The position numbers and the translations under genes were made by a program. Positions 1 through 8,891 of a stretch of 64,000 bases of DNA are shown in pieces. Under the pieces are notes generated by a model. That model was not told where the DNA came from. It was given only the letters and a program-made list of their open reading frames with translations, and did not search any database. Positions within the stretch are counted from its first letter, which is position 1. Each line of letters begins with the position of its first letter. The stretch covers positions 1,944,001-2,008,000 of the forward strand of contig CP025734.1 in NCBI GenBank assembly GCA_004011035.1, in the 5' to 3' direction. Source of the stretch: Bdellovibrio sp. qaytius (GTDB lineage Bacteria > Bdellovibrionota > Bdellovibrionia > Bdellovibrionales > Bdellovibrionaceae).

Positions 1-114
1 TCTACACTTGTTGTGACAAGACAAGAACTTGAAGAGCAAGAAGCGTTCTTTAAAGAAAATGTTGATCTGTGCAAAGCCTTCGAACAAGATCAACATCAAG
101 ATAAAGCCAAATAA
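1..114 (+). CDS. 3' end of an unidentified protein (partial)
   Basis: The reading frame is open from the first base and ends at TAA, giving the last 37 residues of a protein that starts outside the window. The tail is acidic and glutamine-rich (QELEEQEAFF, then EQDQHQDKAK) and probably helical or disordered. It converges on the peptidase gene that follows, with a gap of only 9 bp. No family can be named from so short a fragment. Confidence 0.55.
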   Translation, partial: STLVVTRQELEEQEAFFKENVDLCKAFEQDQHQDKAK

Positions 115-123
115 TTAAAAATA

Positions 124-2082
124 TTAGTTTAAATTCTTTTTAAAGAATTCAATCATGTGACCAATTTCTAAGACTTGATTTTCTTTCTTGCTAGAACCGT
201 GGCCTTCATCAGCAAACACGATCAGCTGTGATGCGATTTTTTTCTTTTGTAGCGTTTCTTGAATTTGAACCGCCTCACCCACTGGCACACGTGGATCATT
301 AGCACCTTGAATAATCATCAATGGATCACGCACTTGATTAACATAAGTGATTGGCGAAAGTTTAATTAACGCTTCTTTGTCTTTCACCGGATCACCATAT
401 TCAGTGATTCGTAAAATACGACGGTACGGAGCTGTGTTATTTAAGAATGAAACTAAATCACTCATCCCTACTAAGGCCACACCCGCATTGTAAGCGCCTG
501 CAAAGCGGCTCATTGCCATTTGCGTTGAATATCCACCGTAACTCCAGCCCATCACACCAATTTTTGGTGTCACACCATTACGCGCCCAATTTTTTTTCAT
601 CCAAATTGAAGCATCTTCGATATCAGTGATGACGTTTTCACGTTTTGGGCCGTTATCCATATCGATCCACTCTTTACCGTAACCATCGCTTCCACGAACA
701 TTGGGTTCAGCAAAAATAAATCCTTCATCAATAAACGCTTGGGCCATGGGGCTAAAGCCCGCTTCAGATTGACCTTCAGGGCCACCATGAAAATGAACTA
801 CAATCGGACATGGGCGGACGGCTGAGTCCTTTTCTTTACAGCCTTTTGGAAAACGCACAAACATCGGAATTTTAACACCGTCACGAGTTTCATAACTCAT
901 TAACTCTGCCACAGCGAAAGATTTTAAATCAACTTCTGGAGCTGAAGGTAAAACCCATTGAGTCATTTGTTTTGTTGCCCAGTTGTAACTGTAACTGATA
1001 CGCGGAGATTGAGACGAGATCACTCCCAACATCGTCACAGCCCCATCACGTGTTGATTTACCTGCAAACACATGGTCTGCATTTTTAAATTTAGGTAACG
1101 TGATCGGTTTATAAGTTCTGGCATCCATTGCAAATAACTCAGTGTAACCATCGCGATTTACGTTATAAACAATTCGTGTTCTTTTTTCGTCGATCGTAAA
1201 ACTAGATACGTCATATTTTAAGGCTTTATCTGTAAGAGGTTTTAAGTCTTTAGATTTTGCCGGCACATAAAGATATAATTTTTTAAAATTTTCTTTCGGA
1301 GTTAAAACAAGGTATTCACCTTTTTTAGCACTGAATGAAACTTCGTACTCGTCTTTTTTATCTACACCAATAACGGGCTCTAACTTTTTAGTCGCTTGAT
1401 CAAAGGTATAGAACTCAGCTGTTTTTGATCCTGTAGCTTTATAAAATAATAATTCTTTACCATTATCTTTTTGATCGGCGATACCCCAGTTACCATCGCC
1501 TTCATAGATCAATGTTTTTTCACCCGTAGCTAAATCCATTTTATAAATGTTGTATGAATCCGGTTTTACATCATTAGCTGTAAAATAAATCGTTTTTGAA
1601 TCATCAGTGATAAAGTCAAAACGTGTTTGCACTTTAGCTTTACGGTAAAGTTCTGTGATTTGGCCATTACTTAAATCTAATTTAAAAACACCTGGGTTTT
1701 CTTCACCATTGCTGTCTTTAGAAATAATTAAGAATTTTCCGTTCGGAGCAATATCACTTAACGTGACAGCATCAGAACCTGAAGTTAACTGCACCGGAAA
1801 TTTTTGCGGGCCATCGATTTTCCAGATGTGGCTGATGCCTGTTACTCTCCAAGTAAAGAATAACGTTTTTTTATCCGGCGAAAGCATTCCCATACCAGGA
1901 GCTGTTACGTCGAACATTTTTTTAAGTTTATTTGTCATCACCGGATTTAAAGCAGGGGGTGCGTATTTTTTTAAAGTATCGGCACTGATTGATTCAGCAC
2001 CAAGCCCCTTATACTGAGCCATTACATTGATCGCTAACAACGAAGTTAAAGCAAAAGACATTAGTTTCATATATTCCCTCAT
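124..2082 (-). CDS. Secreted S9-family prolyl oligopeptidase-like serine peptidase
   Basis: This 652-residue protein has an N-terminal signal peptide ending near VMAQ. A beta-propeller region (about 45-390, with WD40/TolB-like strands) is followed by an alpha/beta-hydrolase peptidase domain. The catalytic triad can be read directly: Ser514 in GWSYGG, Asp596 in GANDPRVP and His628 in DEGHGS. S9 enzymes of this layout cleave short peptides, often after proline; the signal peptide places it in the periplasm or outside the cell. Two starts are possible: ATG at 2082 (GAGG 8 nt upstream) or ATG at 2070 (AGGGA 4 nt upstream). The second gives a more typical signal peptide. Confidence 0.9.
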   Translation of the reverse strand: MREYMKLMSFALTSLLAINVMAQYKGLGAESISADTLKKYAPPALNPVMTNKLKKMFDVTAPGMGMLSPDKKTLFFTWRVTGISHIWKIDGPQKFPVQLTSGSDAVTLSDIAPNGKFLIISKDSNGEENPGVFKLDLSNGQITELYRKAKVQTRFDFITDDSKTIYFTANDVKPDSYNIYKMDLATGEKTLIYEGDGNWGIADQKDNGKELLFYKATGSKTAEFYTFDQATKKLEPVIGVDKKDEYEVSFSAKKGEYLVLTPKENFKKLYLYVPAKSKDLKPLTDKALKYDVSSFTIDEKRTRIVYNVNRDGYTELFAMDARTYKPITLPKFKNADHVFAGKSTRDGAVTMLGVISSQSPRISYSYNWATKQMTQWVLPSAPEVDLKSFAVAELMSYETRDGVKIPMFVRFPKGCKEKDSAVRPCPIVVHFHGGPEGQSEAGFSPMAQAFIDEGFIFAEPNVRGSDGYGKEWIDMDNGPKRENVITDIEDASIWMKKNWARNGVTPKIGVMGWSYGGYSTQMAMSRFAGAYNAGVALVGMSDLVSFLNNTAPYRRILRITEYGDPVKDKEALIKLSPITYVNQVRDPLMIIQGANDPRVPVGEAVQIQETLQKKKIASQLIVFADEGHGSSKKENQVLEIGHMIEFFKKNLN

Positions 2083-2206
2083 ATTGATTACCTCATAAGC
2101 ATAAAACTAAGTGTTCCAAAGTCATGAATTTTTTTAAGTTTGTTTAACCTTTTCTGCCCCGCCCCCAGTCTAAGCCTTTGTCAGACCCAATGGAGGGGTT
2201 AAACGA

Positions 2207-3532
2207 ATGAAGAAAAAATGGAATTTTTTAAGCACCACGACGGTTGCGCTACTCTGTTCTACAGTTTTAACTGCAGGTTGTGCCAAAGAAGCACTAACAG
2301 GTTCCGCGCAAGATAACATTAACACTGAACTGACGGCGAACGTCATCTATGGGGTCGATGGCCGCCAAGATGTGTATCAAGCAAGTTCTGCCTTAAAGCT
2401 ATTATCTGAATCAACAGTAGCTTTAATTAAAAATTCAGGCTTAACCCCACAAGGCGCAAACGTTTTGATCTCAGGGCAAAGTTTTGGTTCAAGTTATCAA
2501 TTATGTTCGAGTGAAAAATTTCGTGAACAAAATACCACTGCGTTTTGTTCGGGTTCTTTAGTTGGACCCGATACAATTATCACCGCAGGACATTGTATTA
2601 CCAATCAATCAGATTGCGGCAGTACAAGTTTTGTCTTTGGTTTTGCTGTTAAATCTGCCGGAGTATTACCGACTCAGGTAAGTTCAAGTGAAGTTTATCG
2701 TTGCCGTGAAATCGTAAGCCGCATTTTAGAAAATTCAGGCGTCGATTATGCGGTGATCAAACTAGATCGCCCAGTTACAAATCATGCGGTACTTAACGTA
2801 CGTCGCAGTGGTGAAGTCTCTAACGGTGATCCACTGTTAGTGATCGGTCATCCCGTGGGTTTACCAACAAAGATCACGACAGGTGGTAAAGTTCGTTCAA
2901 CTGCTAATAGTGGTTATTTAGTGACGAACTTAGACACTTACGGTGGTAATTCTGGTTCAGCCGTATTCAATGCGCAGACTTTAGAAATCGAAGGCATCTT
3001 AGTTCGTGGCGAACAAGATTTCGTGCAACAAGGCAGTTGTAACGTTTCAAAAGTTTGTAGCGAGGATTCGTGCCGCGGTGAAGATGTCACACGCATTTCA
3101 GCGTTACGTCAGTACATCCCGCAAACAAGCACTCCACAGCCGCCAACGCAGCCGGTGTCTTCAACCCCGCCTGTTGTGGCTGGCGATACATTCTCGTCAA
3201 CACAAGTGCTTGCTATTCCAGACTATAGCAGTGCAGGTGTCACTAGTTCATTAGCAGTTAACTCAACCCCTCAGGGAAGAAAGGTGCTCATCAGTGTTAA
3301 TGTTGTTCATCCTTATATTGGCGATTTGGTTTTAAAAGTCGTAGCCAGTGATGGCAAAACTGTAACGTTACATTCACGCTCTGGTGCAGGTGATGACAAC
3401 ATCGTAAAAACTTATGATGTAACAACCGCCCTAGGCAGTGTAACTACAGCCGGAACTTACAAATTTGTTATCCAAGATTTAGCCAAATACGATAGCGGAA
3501 GCTTGCAATCATGGTCAGTCAAATTTCAATAA
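2207..3532 (+). CDS. Trypsin-like serine protease lipoprotein with C-terminal P-domain
   Basis: The 441-residue product starts with a lipoprotein signal (lipobox LTAGC). A chymotrypsin-fold domain follows, with visible triad His129 (TAGHC), Asp180 (VDYAVIKL) and Ser249 (GGNSGS). A proline/threonine-rich linker (about 305-325) leads to a beta-sandwich resembling the proprotein-convertase P-domain (about 330-441, with HPYIGDLVLKV and GTYKFVIQDL). P-domains usually stabilise or target secreted proteases. A GGAGG-type ribosome site precedes the ATG. It is probably anchored at the outer membrane; prey-protein degradation is an inference. Confidence 0.88.
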   Translation: MKKKWNFLSTTTVALLCSTVLTAGCAKEALTGSAQDNINTELTANVIYGVDGRQDVYQASSALKLLSESTVALIKNSGLTPQGANVLISGQSFGSSYQLCSSEKFREQNTTAFCSGSLVGPDTIITAGHCITNQSDCGSTSFVFGFAVKSAGVLPTQVSSSEVYRCREIVSRILENSGVDYAVIKLDRPVTNHAVLNVRRSGEVSNGDPLLVIGHPVGLPTKITTGGKVRSTANSGYLVTNLDTYGGNSGSAVFNAQTLEIEGILVRGEQDFVQQGSCNVSKVCSEDSCRGEDVTRISALRQYIPQTSTPQPPTQPVSSTPPVVAGDTFSSTQVLAIPDYSSAGVTSSLAVNSTPQGRKVLISVNVVHPYIGDLVLKVVASDGKTVTLHSRSGAGDDNIVKTYDVTTALGSVTTAGTYKFVIQDLAKYDSGSLQSWSVKFQ

Positions 3533-3574
3533 TTAATCAGGGCGCGGATACTTTTCCTTGGTAATACTTTAACT

Positions 3575-3607
3575 AAAAAAGCTCTTCTTATTTAGAAGGG
3601 CTTTTTT
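3575..3607. terminator. Bidirectional rho-independent terminator
   Basis: A run of A, an imperfect stem of about 8 bp (GCTCTTCT / AGAAGGGC) and a run of T form a hairpin that works on either strand. It lies between the convergent protease and membrane-protein genes and overlaps the last codons of the latter. Confidence 0.7.
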
Positions 3608-4571
3608 CTGTTTTAGGTTCACCTGTAAATGCGTCTTCGATCCACCCGCCTTGAAGGCGCATGCTTTTTTCATCACGTTTAAATTCGAACGTGGTTTTGT
3701 AATTTGGATCATAACCAATACTTTTTTGCTCGACGTTTAATTCAGACAACAATCTTTCAAAATTCTTTTTCTCTTGTTCAATGTTTACAGCTTGATCTGT
3801 GTTAAATGCATTTTCTGTGTCGTCACAGAATTTTTTTAGTCTTTCATCATTGGCTAATTCTGGTTTAGCAGCCACTGCTTTATTTAAATTATAAAACAAA
3901 TAACTGCGATCTGAAATCGCTTCTAAATCAGATTTATGAGAGTGCATCGCTGCAAAAGCCGAAACAACCTTGGCATAGAATGAAGCTTTTTGCGTAAAGC
4001 TTTCTTCAGCCTCACCGCTTGCTGCTGCGGCATTCACTTCAGCGATTAAATCCTGAAATTGTGGAAGGCGAACAATATAGCGAAACAATGGTTTTAAAGC
4101 TTGAGCGCGTGGATCAGCGGTAGCTTCATTTAACGAAGCTTGAAACGCTCTGCCCGCTTCTTTATTGTTCATCGGCCCAGCTTTGGCATTTTTCAAAGAT
4201 GAACAAAAATTACTTAAGGGTTTATTCGGATTAACTAAATCATCAAGTCCGACATTAGAATTAGACGTCGACTGTTCTTGAACCACTTGCGCCGTCGCCG
4301 AAACCGTTGGTGCTGTCGTCGGAGCTAAAACCGAAGGTGGTTCAGAAGTGTCTACTGGTTTCGCTGCTACTTGCGCTTTAACACCATGTTTTCCCTGATT
4401 GATAATCGCAGATGATAAAATATTTCTTGAAGGTAAATGATAAACAATAAACGCAATAAATCCTGCGACTGAAATAACTGCAACAGCCGCACAGATTAAT
4501 AAAACTTTAAGAATCAGTTTTCCCTTAGCCGGGCGCCCCTTATGGGAAGTCGAATTACTTTTTGTTTCCAT
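3588..4571 (-). CDS. Single-pass membrane protein of unknown function
   Basis: 327 residues. A short lysine/arginine-rich N-terminus is followed by one hydrophobic segment (about 21-47) and a Pro/Ala/Thr/Val-rich linker (about 60-105). A charged, mostly helical C-terminal domain of about 200 residues completes it. This suggests a domain held in the periplasm by an N-terminal anchor. The start lies inside the end of the upstream S1-domain gene (17 bp overlap), so the two are almost certainly co-transcribed and translationally coupled. I do not recognise the soluble domain. Confidence 0.75.
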   Translation of the reverse strand: METKSNSTSHKGRPAKGKLILKVLLICAAVAVISVAGFIAFIVYHLPSRNILSSAIINQGKHGVKAQVAAKPVDTSEPPSVLAPTTAPTVSATAQVVQEQSTSNSNVGLDDLVNPNKPLSNFCSSLKNAKAGPMNNKEAGRAFQASLNEATADPRAQALKPLFRYIVRLPQFQDLIAEVNAAAASGEAEESFTQKASFYAKVVSAFAAMHSHKSDLEAISDRSYLFYNLNKAVAAKPELANDERLKKFCDDTENAFNTDQAVNIEQEKKNFERLLSELNVEQKSIGYDPNYKTTFEFKRDEKSMRLQGGWIEDAFTGEPKTEKSPSK

Positions 4572-5802
4572 TTTTTGTCATTAATGCAGATAAGTTTCCG
4601 AAATTATTAGTCGCAAAACCAGAACCTGCTTTTTGCGTTCCACCAGCAGCGCTGTGTTCACGCCAAGTGTTGTCATCAGCTAAGCCTGGAATACCTAAAG
4701 AAATTCTTTTTAATTCAAATAAAACTTCATCCACAGAAACTGGGAATGTGTCGCCTTTTTTCTTATTTTCATAAGAAGCCGCTTCTGTTGAATCACGCCA
4801 TTTAGCACGTGGTAATAAACCTGTGATACCCGGACCAATGCTGACGAATAAACCGTAAGCTTCTTTTTTCTCAACGATACCTGTGTGAACAGATCCCACT
4901 TTGAATTTTTCAGGAACCATATTCCAAGGGTCACCGTCGCCACCAGCTTGTTTAACTGATAAAGAAATTTTCACGCGGCCATCAGCTTCTTCAACTTTTA
5001 AAACTTTAACCTGAACAGTTTGACCTAAAGATAAAACTTCAGATGGGTCTTGAATACGTGACCAACCGATTTCAGAAATATGGCAAAGACCTTCTACGCC
5101 GCCACCAAGTTCAATGAACGCACCGAATTTTTCGAAACGTTTAACAGTTCCGTTAACGATATCACCTGGTTTAGTGTTCGAAAGAAATGTTCCTTCGTTT
5201 TCTGCTTTTTGTAGATCTAATAATTTACGACGAGATACCACTAAATTGCGCCCGCGCGGATCGAACTGAGTGATTAAGAAATCAAATTTCTGACCGATGT
5301 AAGAAGGTTGATCGATCACTTTGTAATCCATTTGGCTTAAAGGACAGAAAGCTGTTTTTTTCATGATCTCAACACGGAAGCCGCCGTTACAAACTTCTAA
5401 GACACGACCTTCAACAGGTAATTCCATATCGTGTGCATCTTCTAAAGAATCCATGTCTGGATTAGATTTTTTCTGGCCTGCGCGAGTTACGCGAATTTCA
5501 GGGCCACGAACAGAAGTTACAACAACGTCGATACGATCGCCGACTTTATATTTTAATTCTTTATTTTCATCTAAAAGATCATTACGCATAATCATCGCAT
5601 CTTGATGAGATGGAGTAGATACGAAGGCTTCTTCCTTGCTGATTGATAAAATTTCAGCCGTATATGCAAGACCCGTAGATAATTTTTTACCGGGCGCGCC
5701 TACGCTTCCAACACTGTCTTCAAATAATGAAGCAAAATCCTGCGATTTCGTGTTGTTTGTTGTCGTTGTAATTTCATCACCAAAAACATCTTTTTTAGAC
5801 AT
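4555..5802 (-). CDS. S1 RNA-binding domain protein (ribosomal protein S1-like)
   Basis: 415 residues with about four S1 (OB-fold) repeats, near 45-115, 128-195, 210-285 and 300-375. The third is the most canonical (GDIVNGTVKRFEKFGAFIEL, then GLCHISEIG). S1 repeats bind single-stranded RNA, as in ribosomal protein S1. At four repeats it is shorter than a full six-domain S1, so it may be a paralogue. AAGGA upstream of ATG supports the start. A short hairpin (CTGTC-GAA-GACAG) lies in the leader at about 5829-5841. It overlaps the downstream membrane-protein gene, an unusual partner. Confidence 0.85.
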   Translation of the reverse strand: MSKKDVFGDEITTTTNNTKSQDFASLFEDSVGSVGAPGKKLSTGLAYTAEILSISKEEAFVSTPSHQDAMIMRNDLLDENKELKYKVGDRIDVVVTSVRGPEIRVTRAGQKKSNPDMDSLEDAHDMELPVEGRVLEVCNGGFRVEIMKKTAFCPLSQMDYKVIDQPSYIGQKFDFLITQFDPRGRNLVVSRRKLLDLQKAENEGTFLSNTKPGDIVNGTVKRFEKFGAFIELGGGVEGLCHISEIGWSRIQDPSEVLSLGQTVQVKVLKVEEADGRVKISLSVKQAGGDGDPWNMVPEKFKVGSVHTGIVEKKEAYGLFVSIGPGITGLLPRAKWRDSTEAASYENKKKGDTFPVSVDEVLFELKRISLGIPGLADDNTWREHSAAGGTQKAGSGFATNNFGNLSALMTKNGNKK

Positions 5803-5879
5803 AGCAAATCCTTATCACTTTTTACATATCTGTCTTCGACAGAATAGAGGATTCACCTTACTTGAATAATTTAAATTAC

Positions 5880-6365
5880 TTAAGATTTTTTCTTAACTCG
5901 GCGCTTAACTGATAGCGTCAACTCAAATTCTGCTACTCTTTCAGTCTGACTGACCTTCGGACAAATCGCATAGGCTTTCATCGTGCGGTTAATGCGCTCT
6001 TCAGAGGTTTTAGCCTCGTTGATTTGATCAACCACAACCTGGGCTTCATCACAGATAAAGTGAACATCCCCTTCAGCACGTTTAAGAAAGTTAGCCTTAT
6101 AATCTTTAAATAAGAAATCAATTTTCTCGCCTGATTCTTGAATAAGTTTAACCGCAAGCATAGCGATACTTAGCTCAGACCCCACAGCCAAAGCCCCAAA
6201 GTACATAGCACCTAAATGATTTTTAGTTCTAAAATTTAACGGAACCTTAAGAACAGTTCTTTGATTATTCGCTTCTATAACCTTTGGGCCAACAAAACCA
6301 ATTAACGGAATTTTTGACCAAGCGTACAAAGTCAGGAATAAGTTCTCTTTAAAGTTTTTCATCAT
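5880..6365 (-). CDS. DUF4442 (hotdog-fold thioesterase-like) protein
   Basis: 161 residues resembling the DUF4442 branch of the hotdog thioesterase superfamily: an N-terminal helix, then a motif like NHLGAMYFGALAVGSELS, where the central helix usually binds the acyl-CoA thioester. The ATG at 6365 is preceded by GGAG at 5 nt; the in-frame TTG 12 bp upstream is less likely. A second DUF4442-like gene lies at 17.2 kb. The substrate is unknown. Confidence 0.75.
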   Translation of the reverse strand: MMKNFKENLFLTLYAWSKIPLIGFVGPKVIEANNQRTVLKVPLNFRTKNHLGAMYFGALAVGSELSIAMLAVKLIQESGEKIDFLFKDYKANFLKRAEGDVHFICDEAQVVVDQINEAKTSEERINRTMKAYAICPKVSQTERVAEFELTLSVKRRVKKKS

Positions 6366-6432
6366 ATTGCTCCGCAATTATTTTACTCATTAAATTCTAG
6401 CTTCATCTCAATAAATAAGACAAACTTTTAAT

Positions 6433-7443
6433 ATGACTACACAATCCAGCGCACTTACAAAAATCGAAACTCCACTGACTAAGATGTTAGGTATTCGTTA
6501 CCCGATCATCCAAGCCCCTATGTTTTTAGTTTCAAACGTCGATATGGTTGTCGCAGCCTCAGAAGCCGGAGCCATCGGAACATTTCCAGCCTTAAATTAC
6601 CGCCCGGTCGAAAAATACATCGAGGCTTTAAAGGAAATGAAAGCCCGCACTAAAAAACCGATCGGTTTAAATATCATCGTAAATAAATCAAACACGCGCG
6701 CCAAAGAAGATTTAAAACATGCGCTCGATGCGGGAGTAAATTTATTTATCACCTCACTGGGTTCACCCAAAGAAGTGATCGCTGAAGCCCACAAAAATGG
6801 AGCAAAAGTTGTCTGCGATGTCGTAAATCTAGAACACGCCAAAAAAGTTCAAGATCTAGGAGCCGATGGCGTTATCGCCGTCGGAACCGGAGCCGGTGGT
6901 CACGCAGGCCCATTATCACCGATCGTTTTAGTAAACTGGTTAAAACATGAATTAGAAATTCCAATCATCGCAGCTGGCGGTATCGCCAACGGTGCAACAA
7001 TGGCGTCGATGATGGCCGTAGGTGCCGCAGGCGTAAGTATCGGCACACGATTTATCGCAAGCACAGAAGCCAAAGTTGAACAGGCCTACAAAGATGCGAT
7101 CGTTAACTCATCACCAGAAGACATCGTGATGACGACAAGAGTTTCAGGAACTCCTGCTGCGGTCATCAATACGCCCTATGTGCAAAAAATGGGATTAGAA
7201 CTGCCCTGGTATTTCAAATTGGCCAAAGACCAAAAGACTTTAAAAAAATATATTGTTCCATTGATTCACTATTTAGGATCAAAATCCCTAGAACAAGCAG
7301 CCACAGGCCCAAGCTGGAAAACAGTTTGGTCAGCAGGCCAATCAGTAGGCTTAGTCGATGATATTATTTCTTGCGAACAAATCATTAAAAATATCGTGAA
7401 CGAATACGAACAAACTTTAAGAGACCTACCAAAAGTACAGTAG
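6433..7443 (+). CDS. Nitronate monooxygenase / 2-nitropropane dioxygenase-like flavoprotein
   Basis: 336 residues forming an FMN-dependent TIM barrel of the NMO/FabK superfamily. Visible motifs are YPIIQAPM at the N-terminus, GTGAGGHAGP (His157) in the active site, and AAGGIANGATM with GVSIGTRFIAS in the phosphate-binding loops. Family members oxidise alkyl nitronates or, as FabK, reduce enoyl-ACP. The GGHAGP form fits NMO better, but substrate cannot be settled from sequence. No clear Shine-Dalgarno site precedes the ATG. Confidence 0.85.
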   Translation: MTTQSSALTKIETPLTKMLGIRYPIIQAPMFLVSNVDMVVAASEAGAIGTFPALNYRPVEKYIEALKEMKARTKKPIGLNIIVNKSNTRAKEDLKHALDAGVNLFITSLGSPKEVIAEAHKNGAKVVCDVVNLEHAKKVQDLGADGVIAVGTGAGGHAGPLSPIVLVNWLKHELEIPIIAAGGIANGATMASMMAVGAAGVSIGTRFIASTEAKVEQAYKDAIVNSSPEDIVMTTRVSGTPAAVINTPYVQKMGLELPWYFKLAKDQKTLKKYIVPLIHYLGSKSLEQAATGPSWKTVWSAGQSVGLVDDIISCEQIIKNIVNEYEQTLRDLPKVQ

Positions 7444-7450
7444 TTAAAAA

Positions 7451-7482
7451 TAAAAAAGCCGTTAACCAACTGGCTAACGGCT
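7451..7482 (-). terminator. Rho-independent terminator for the HNH nuclease gene
   Basis: A perfect GCCGTTA / TAACGGC stem is followed on the minus strand by a T-run. It ends transcription of the secreted nuclease and lies just after the convergent NMO-like gene. Confidence 0.75.
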
Positions 7483-7519
7483 CATACCCCTCGAGAGATA
7501 ACTTTAAAATTTAAAAGTA

Positions 7520-8170
7520 TTATTTCATTAAACCAGTAACGTAGTCTTCAAGACCAGAACATTTAGTTAATTCTGTTTTGCACTCTTTCATTACACGAAC
7601 TGCATCCATTTGTTGGATTTTGTCGGCTTCCATAGCTTGGAATAAAAGTAACTCTAATTTATCAGAGTAAGCGTAGACTGATTTATGTTGTGGCCAAAGA
7701 TTTTCAACGTCATTTGATCCACCGATGCTTAATGGAATGAAGTGATCGATTTTGAAATCACCACGGTTCATTGAATCAATTTTGTAACCTAATTGTTTAT
7801 CGTAATCAGCGATGATTGAGTTCTTTTCGCCAGAAGAAACATTACGTTCACAGTAAGTAATTTGCTGAGCGTAACGAGGTACGCCGTGTTCACATAATTT
7901 ACCTGGAGTCATTTTTGCGTCTGGTCCAATTGGGTATTTAGCGTTTGGAGCTAAGCCTTGAGTTGGAGCTGATGGTGGAATTTGAAAATTAGGCTGAGAT
8001 GACTGATTCGGCTGCTGAACAACAGGCTTATTTTTCTTTTCAGTGTAGTCTTGGCGAGCACCCTGAGTGTTAGATTCAGCTGCAATTGCGAATGAAGCTG
8101 TAAGAGTTAAAGAGATTGCGGCGATAAGGTTTAAAATAACCTTAGTGTTTAGTCCTTTAGAACAGTTCAT
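7520..8170 (-). CDS. Secreted HNH endonuclease family protein
   Basis: 216 residues with a signal peptide (cleavage near FAIAAES) and a proline/glutamine-rich linker (about 48-75). The C-terminal HNH nuclease domain contains KIDHFIPLSIGG (Asp142-His143) and the NDVENLWP segment (Asn157), which supply metal-binding and catalytic residues. A GGAGG box 4 nt upstream fixes the start at 8170 rather than at an upstream in-frame codon. A secreted nuclease could digest extracellular or prey DNA; that role is inferred. Confidence 0.85.
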   Translation of the reverse strand: MNCSKGLNTKVILNLIAAISLTLTASFAIAAESNTQGARQDYTEKKNKPVVQQPNQSSQPNFQIPPSAPTQGLAPNAKYPIGPDAKMTPGKLCEHGVPRYAQQITYCERNVSSGEKNSIIADYDKQLGYKIDSMNRGDFKIDHFIPLSIGGSNDVENLWPQHKSVYAYSDKLELLLFQAMEADKIQQMDAVRVMKECKTELTKCSGLEDYVTGLMK

Positions 8171-8315
8171 AGATCCTCCATAGAAAAGCATTTCGGTGCT
8201 TTGTAGAAACGTCGGGCCGATATCCCCAACTTATACGTGGTTTTTGTTGTGGCTAGAGATAATCAAATTACCCCCAGCCGTGGCAACTGTTAAAAAACAA
8301 TTATTTCGCAAGGCA

Positions 8316-8783
8316 TTAAGGTGCCGAAGATTTAAGCCATGTTTGCGTACGGCCCAATAGGCTGAATCCTATAAAGCCTCTGACCTTTAATTTTTCGCCG
8401 TTATCTTGAAGCGAGATTTTAGCTTTGTAAGTTTTACCGTTTTTAGGATCTAAGATCTGGCCACCGTTCCATTCATCGCCGTCTTTTTTAAGATCCCAAA
8501 TAATTTCTAAGCCAATGATAGGTTTATTTTTCTTATCACCTGAACATTCAACACATTCAGTTTTGTCGCCTTCTTTAGGAAATGTTTTAATGATGCTACC
8601 AAATAGCTTTCCATCAACTTCTTTAATTTCAACAATCGCGCGTGGTTCATGTGTAGAATCATCGATTGTTTTCCAAAAGCCTACAGGAGTTGCTGTCGCA
8701 CTAACTGCCGCTGATTCTGCGCCAAATGCAGAAAAACTGATTAAAAGTGATAATGCTAAGAAAGCATAAAGATTTTGTTTCAT
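8316..8783 (-). CDS. Secreted DUF2147 family protein
   Basis: 155 residues: a signal peptide (cleavage after SAFG/AES), then a DUF2147 domain. Typical features are GFWKTIDDSTHEPRAIVEI near the N-terminus, two cysteines in TECVECSG, and a C-terminal LKVRGFIGFSLLGRTQTW block. Members are small periplasmic or outer-membrane-associated beta-rich proteins without an established biochemical role. It is monocistronic by position. Confidence 0.82.
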   Translation of the reverse strand: MKQNLYAFLALSLLISFSAFGAESAAVSATATPVGFWKTIDDSTHEPRAIVEIKEVDGKLFGSIIKTFPKEGDKTECVECSGDKKNKPIIGLEIIWDLKKDGDEWNGGQILDPKNGKTYKAKISLQDNGEKLKVRGFIGFSLLGRTQTWLKSSAP

Positions 8784-8856
8784 GGTGAGACTCTCATTTC
8801 TAATAGAATTATTGTTGTTTACCTAGACCTTTAGATTGTCCATAGCGAAGGCTTGA

Positions 8857-8885
8857 TGGTCAACCACTTCAAAACAAGGTATAAT
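8857..8885 (+). promoter_or_regulatory. Promoter predicting a leaderless mRNA
   Basis: TGGTCA, 17 bp spacer, perfect TATAAT, then 6 nt to the ATG at 8892. Transcription would start on the A of the ATG. This places the start downstream of in-frame TTG/ATG codons at 8853-8856, which lie upstream of the promoter's -10 box. Confidence 0.65.
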
Positions 8886-8891
8886 TTCAAT

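Noticed and set aside
1655-2017. 120-codon + strand open frame opposite the S9 peptidase
   Set aside because: It lies wholly antisense to a gene with an intact catalytic triad, has no ribosome site and resembles no protein.
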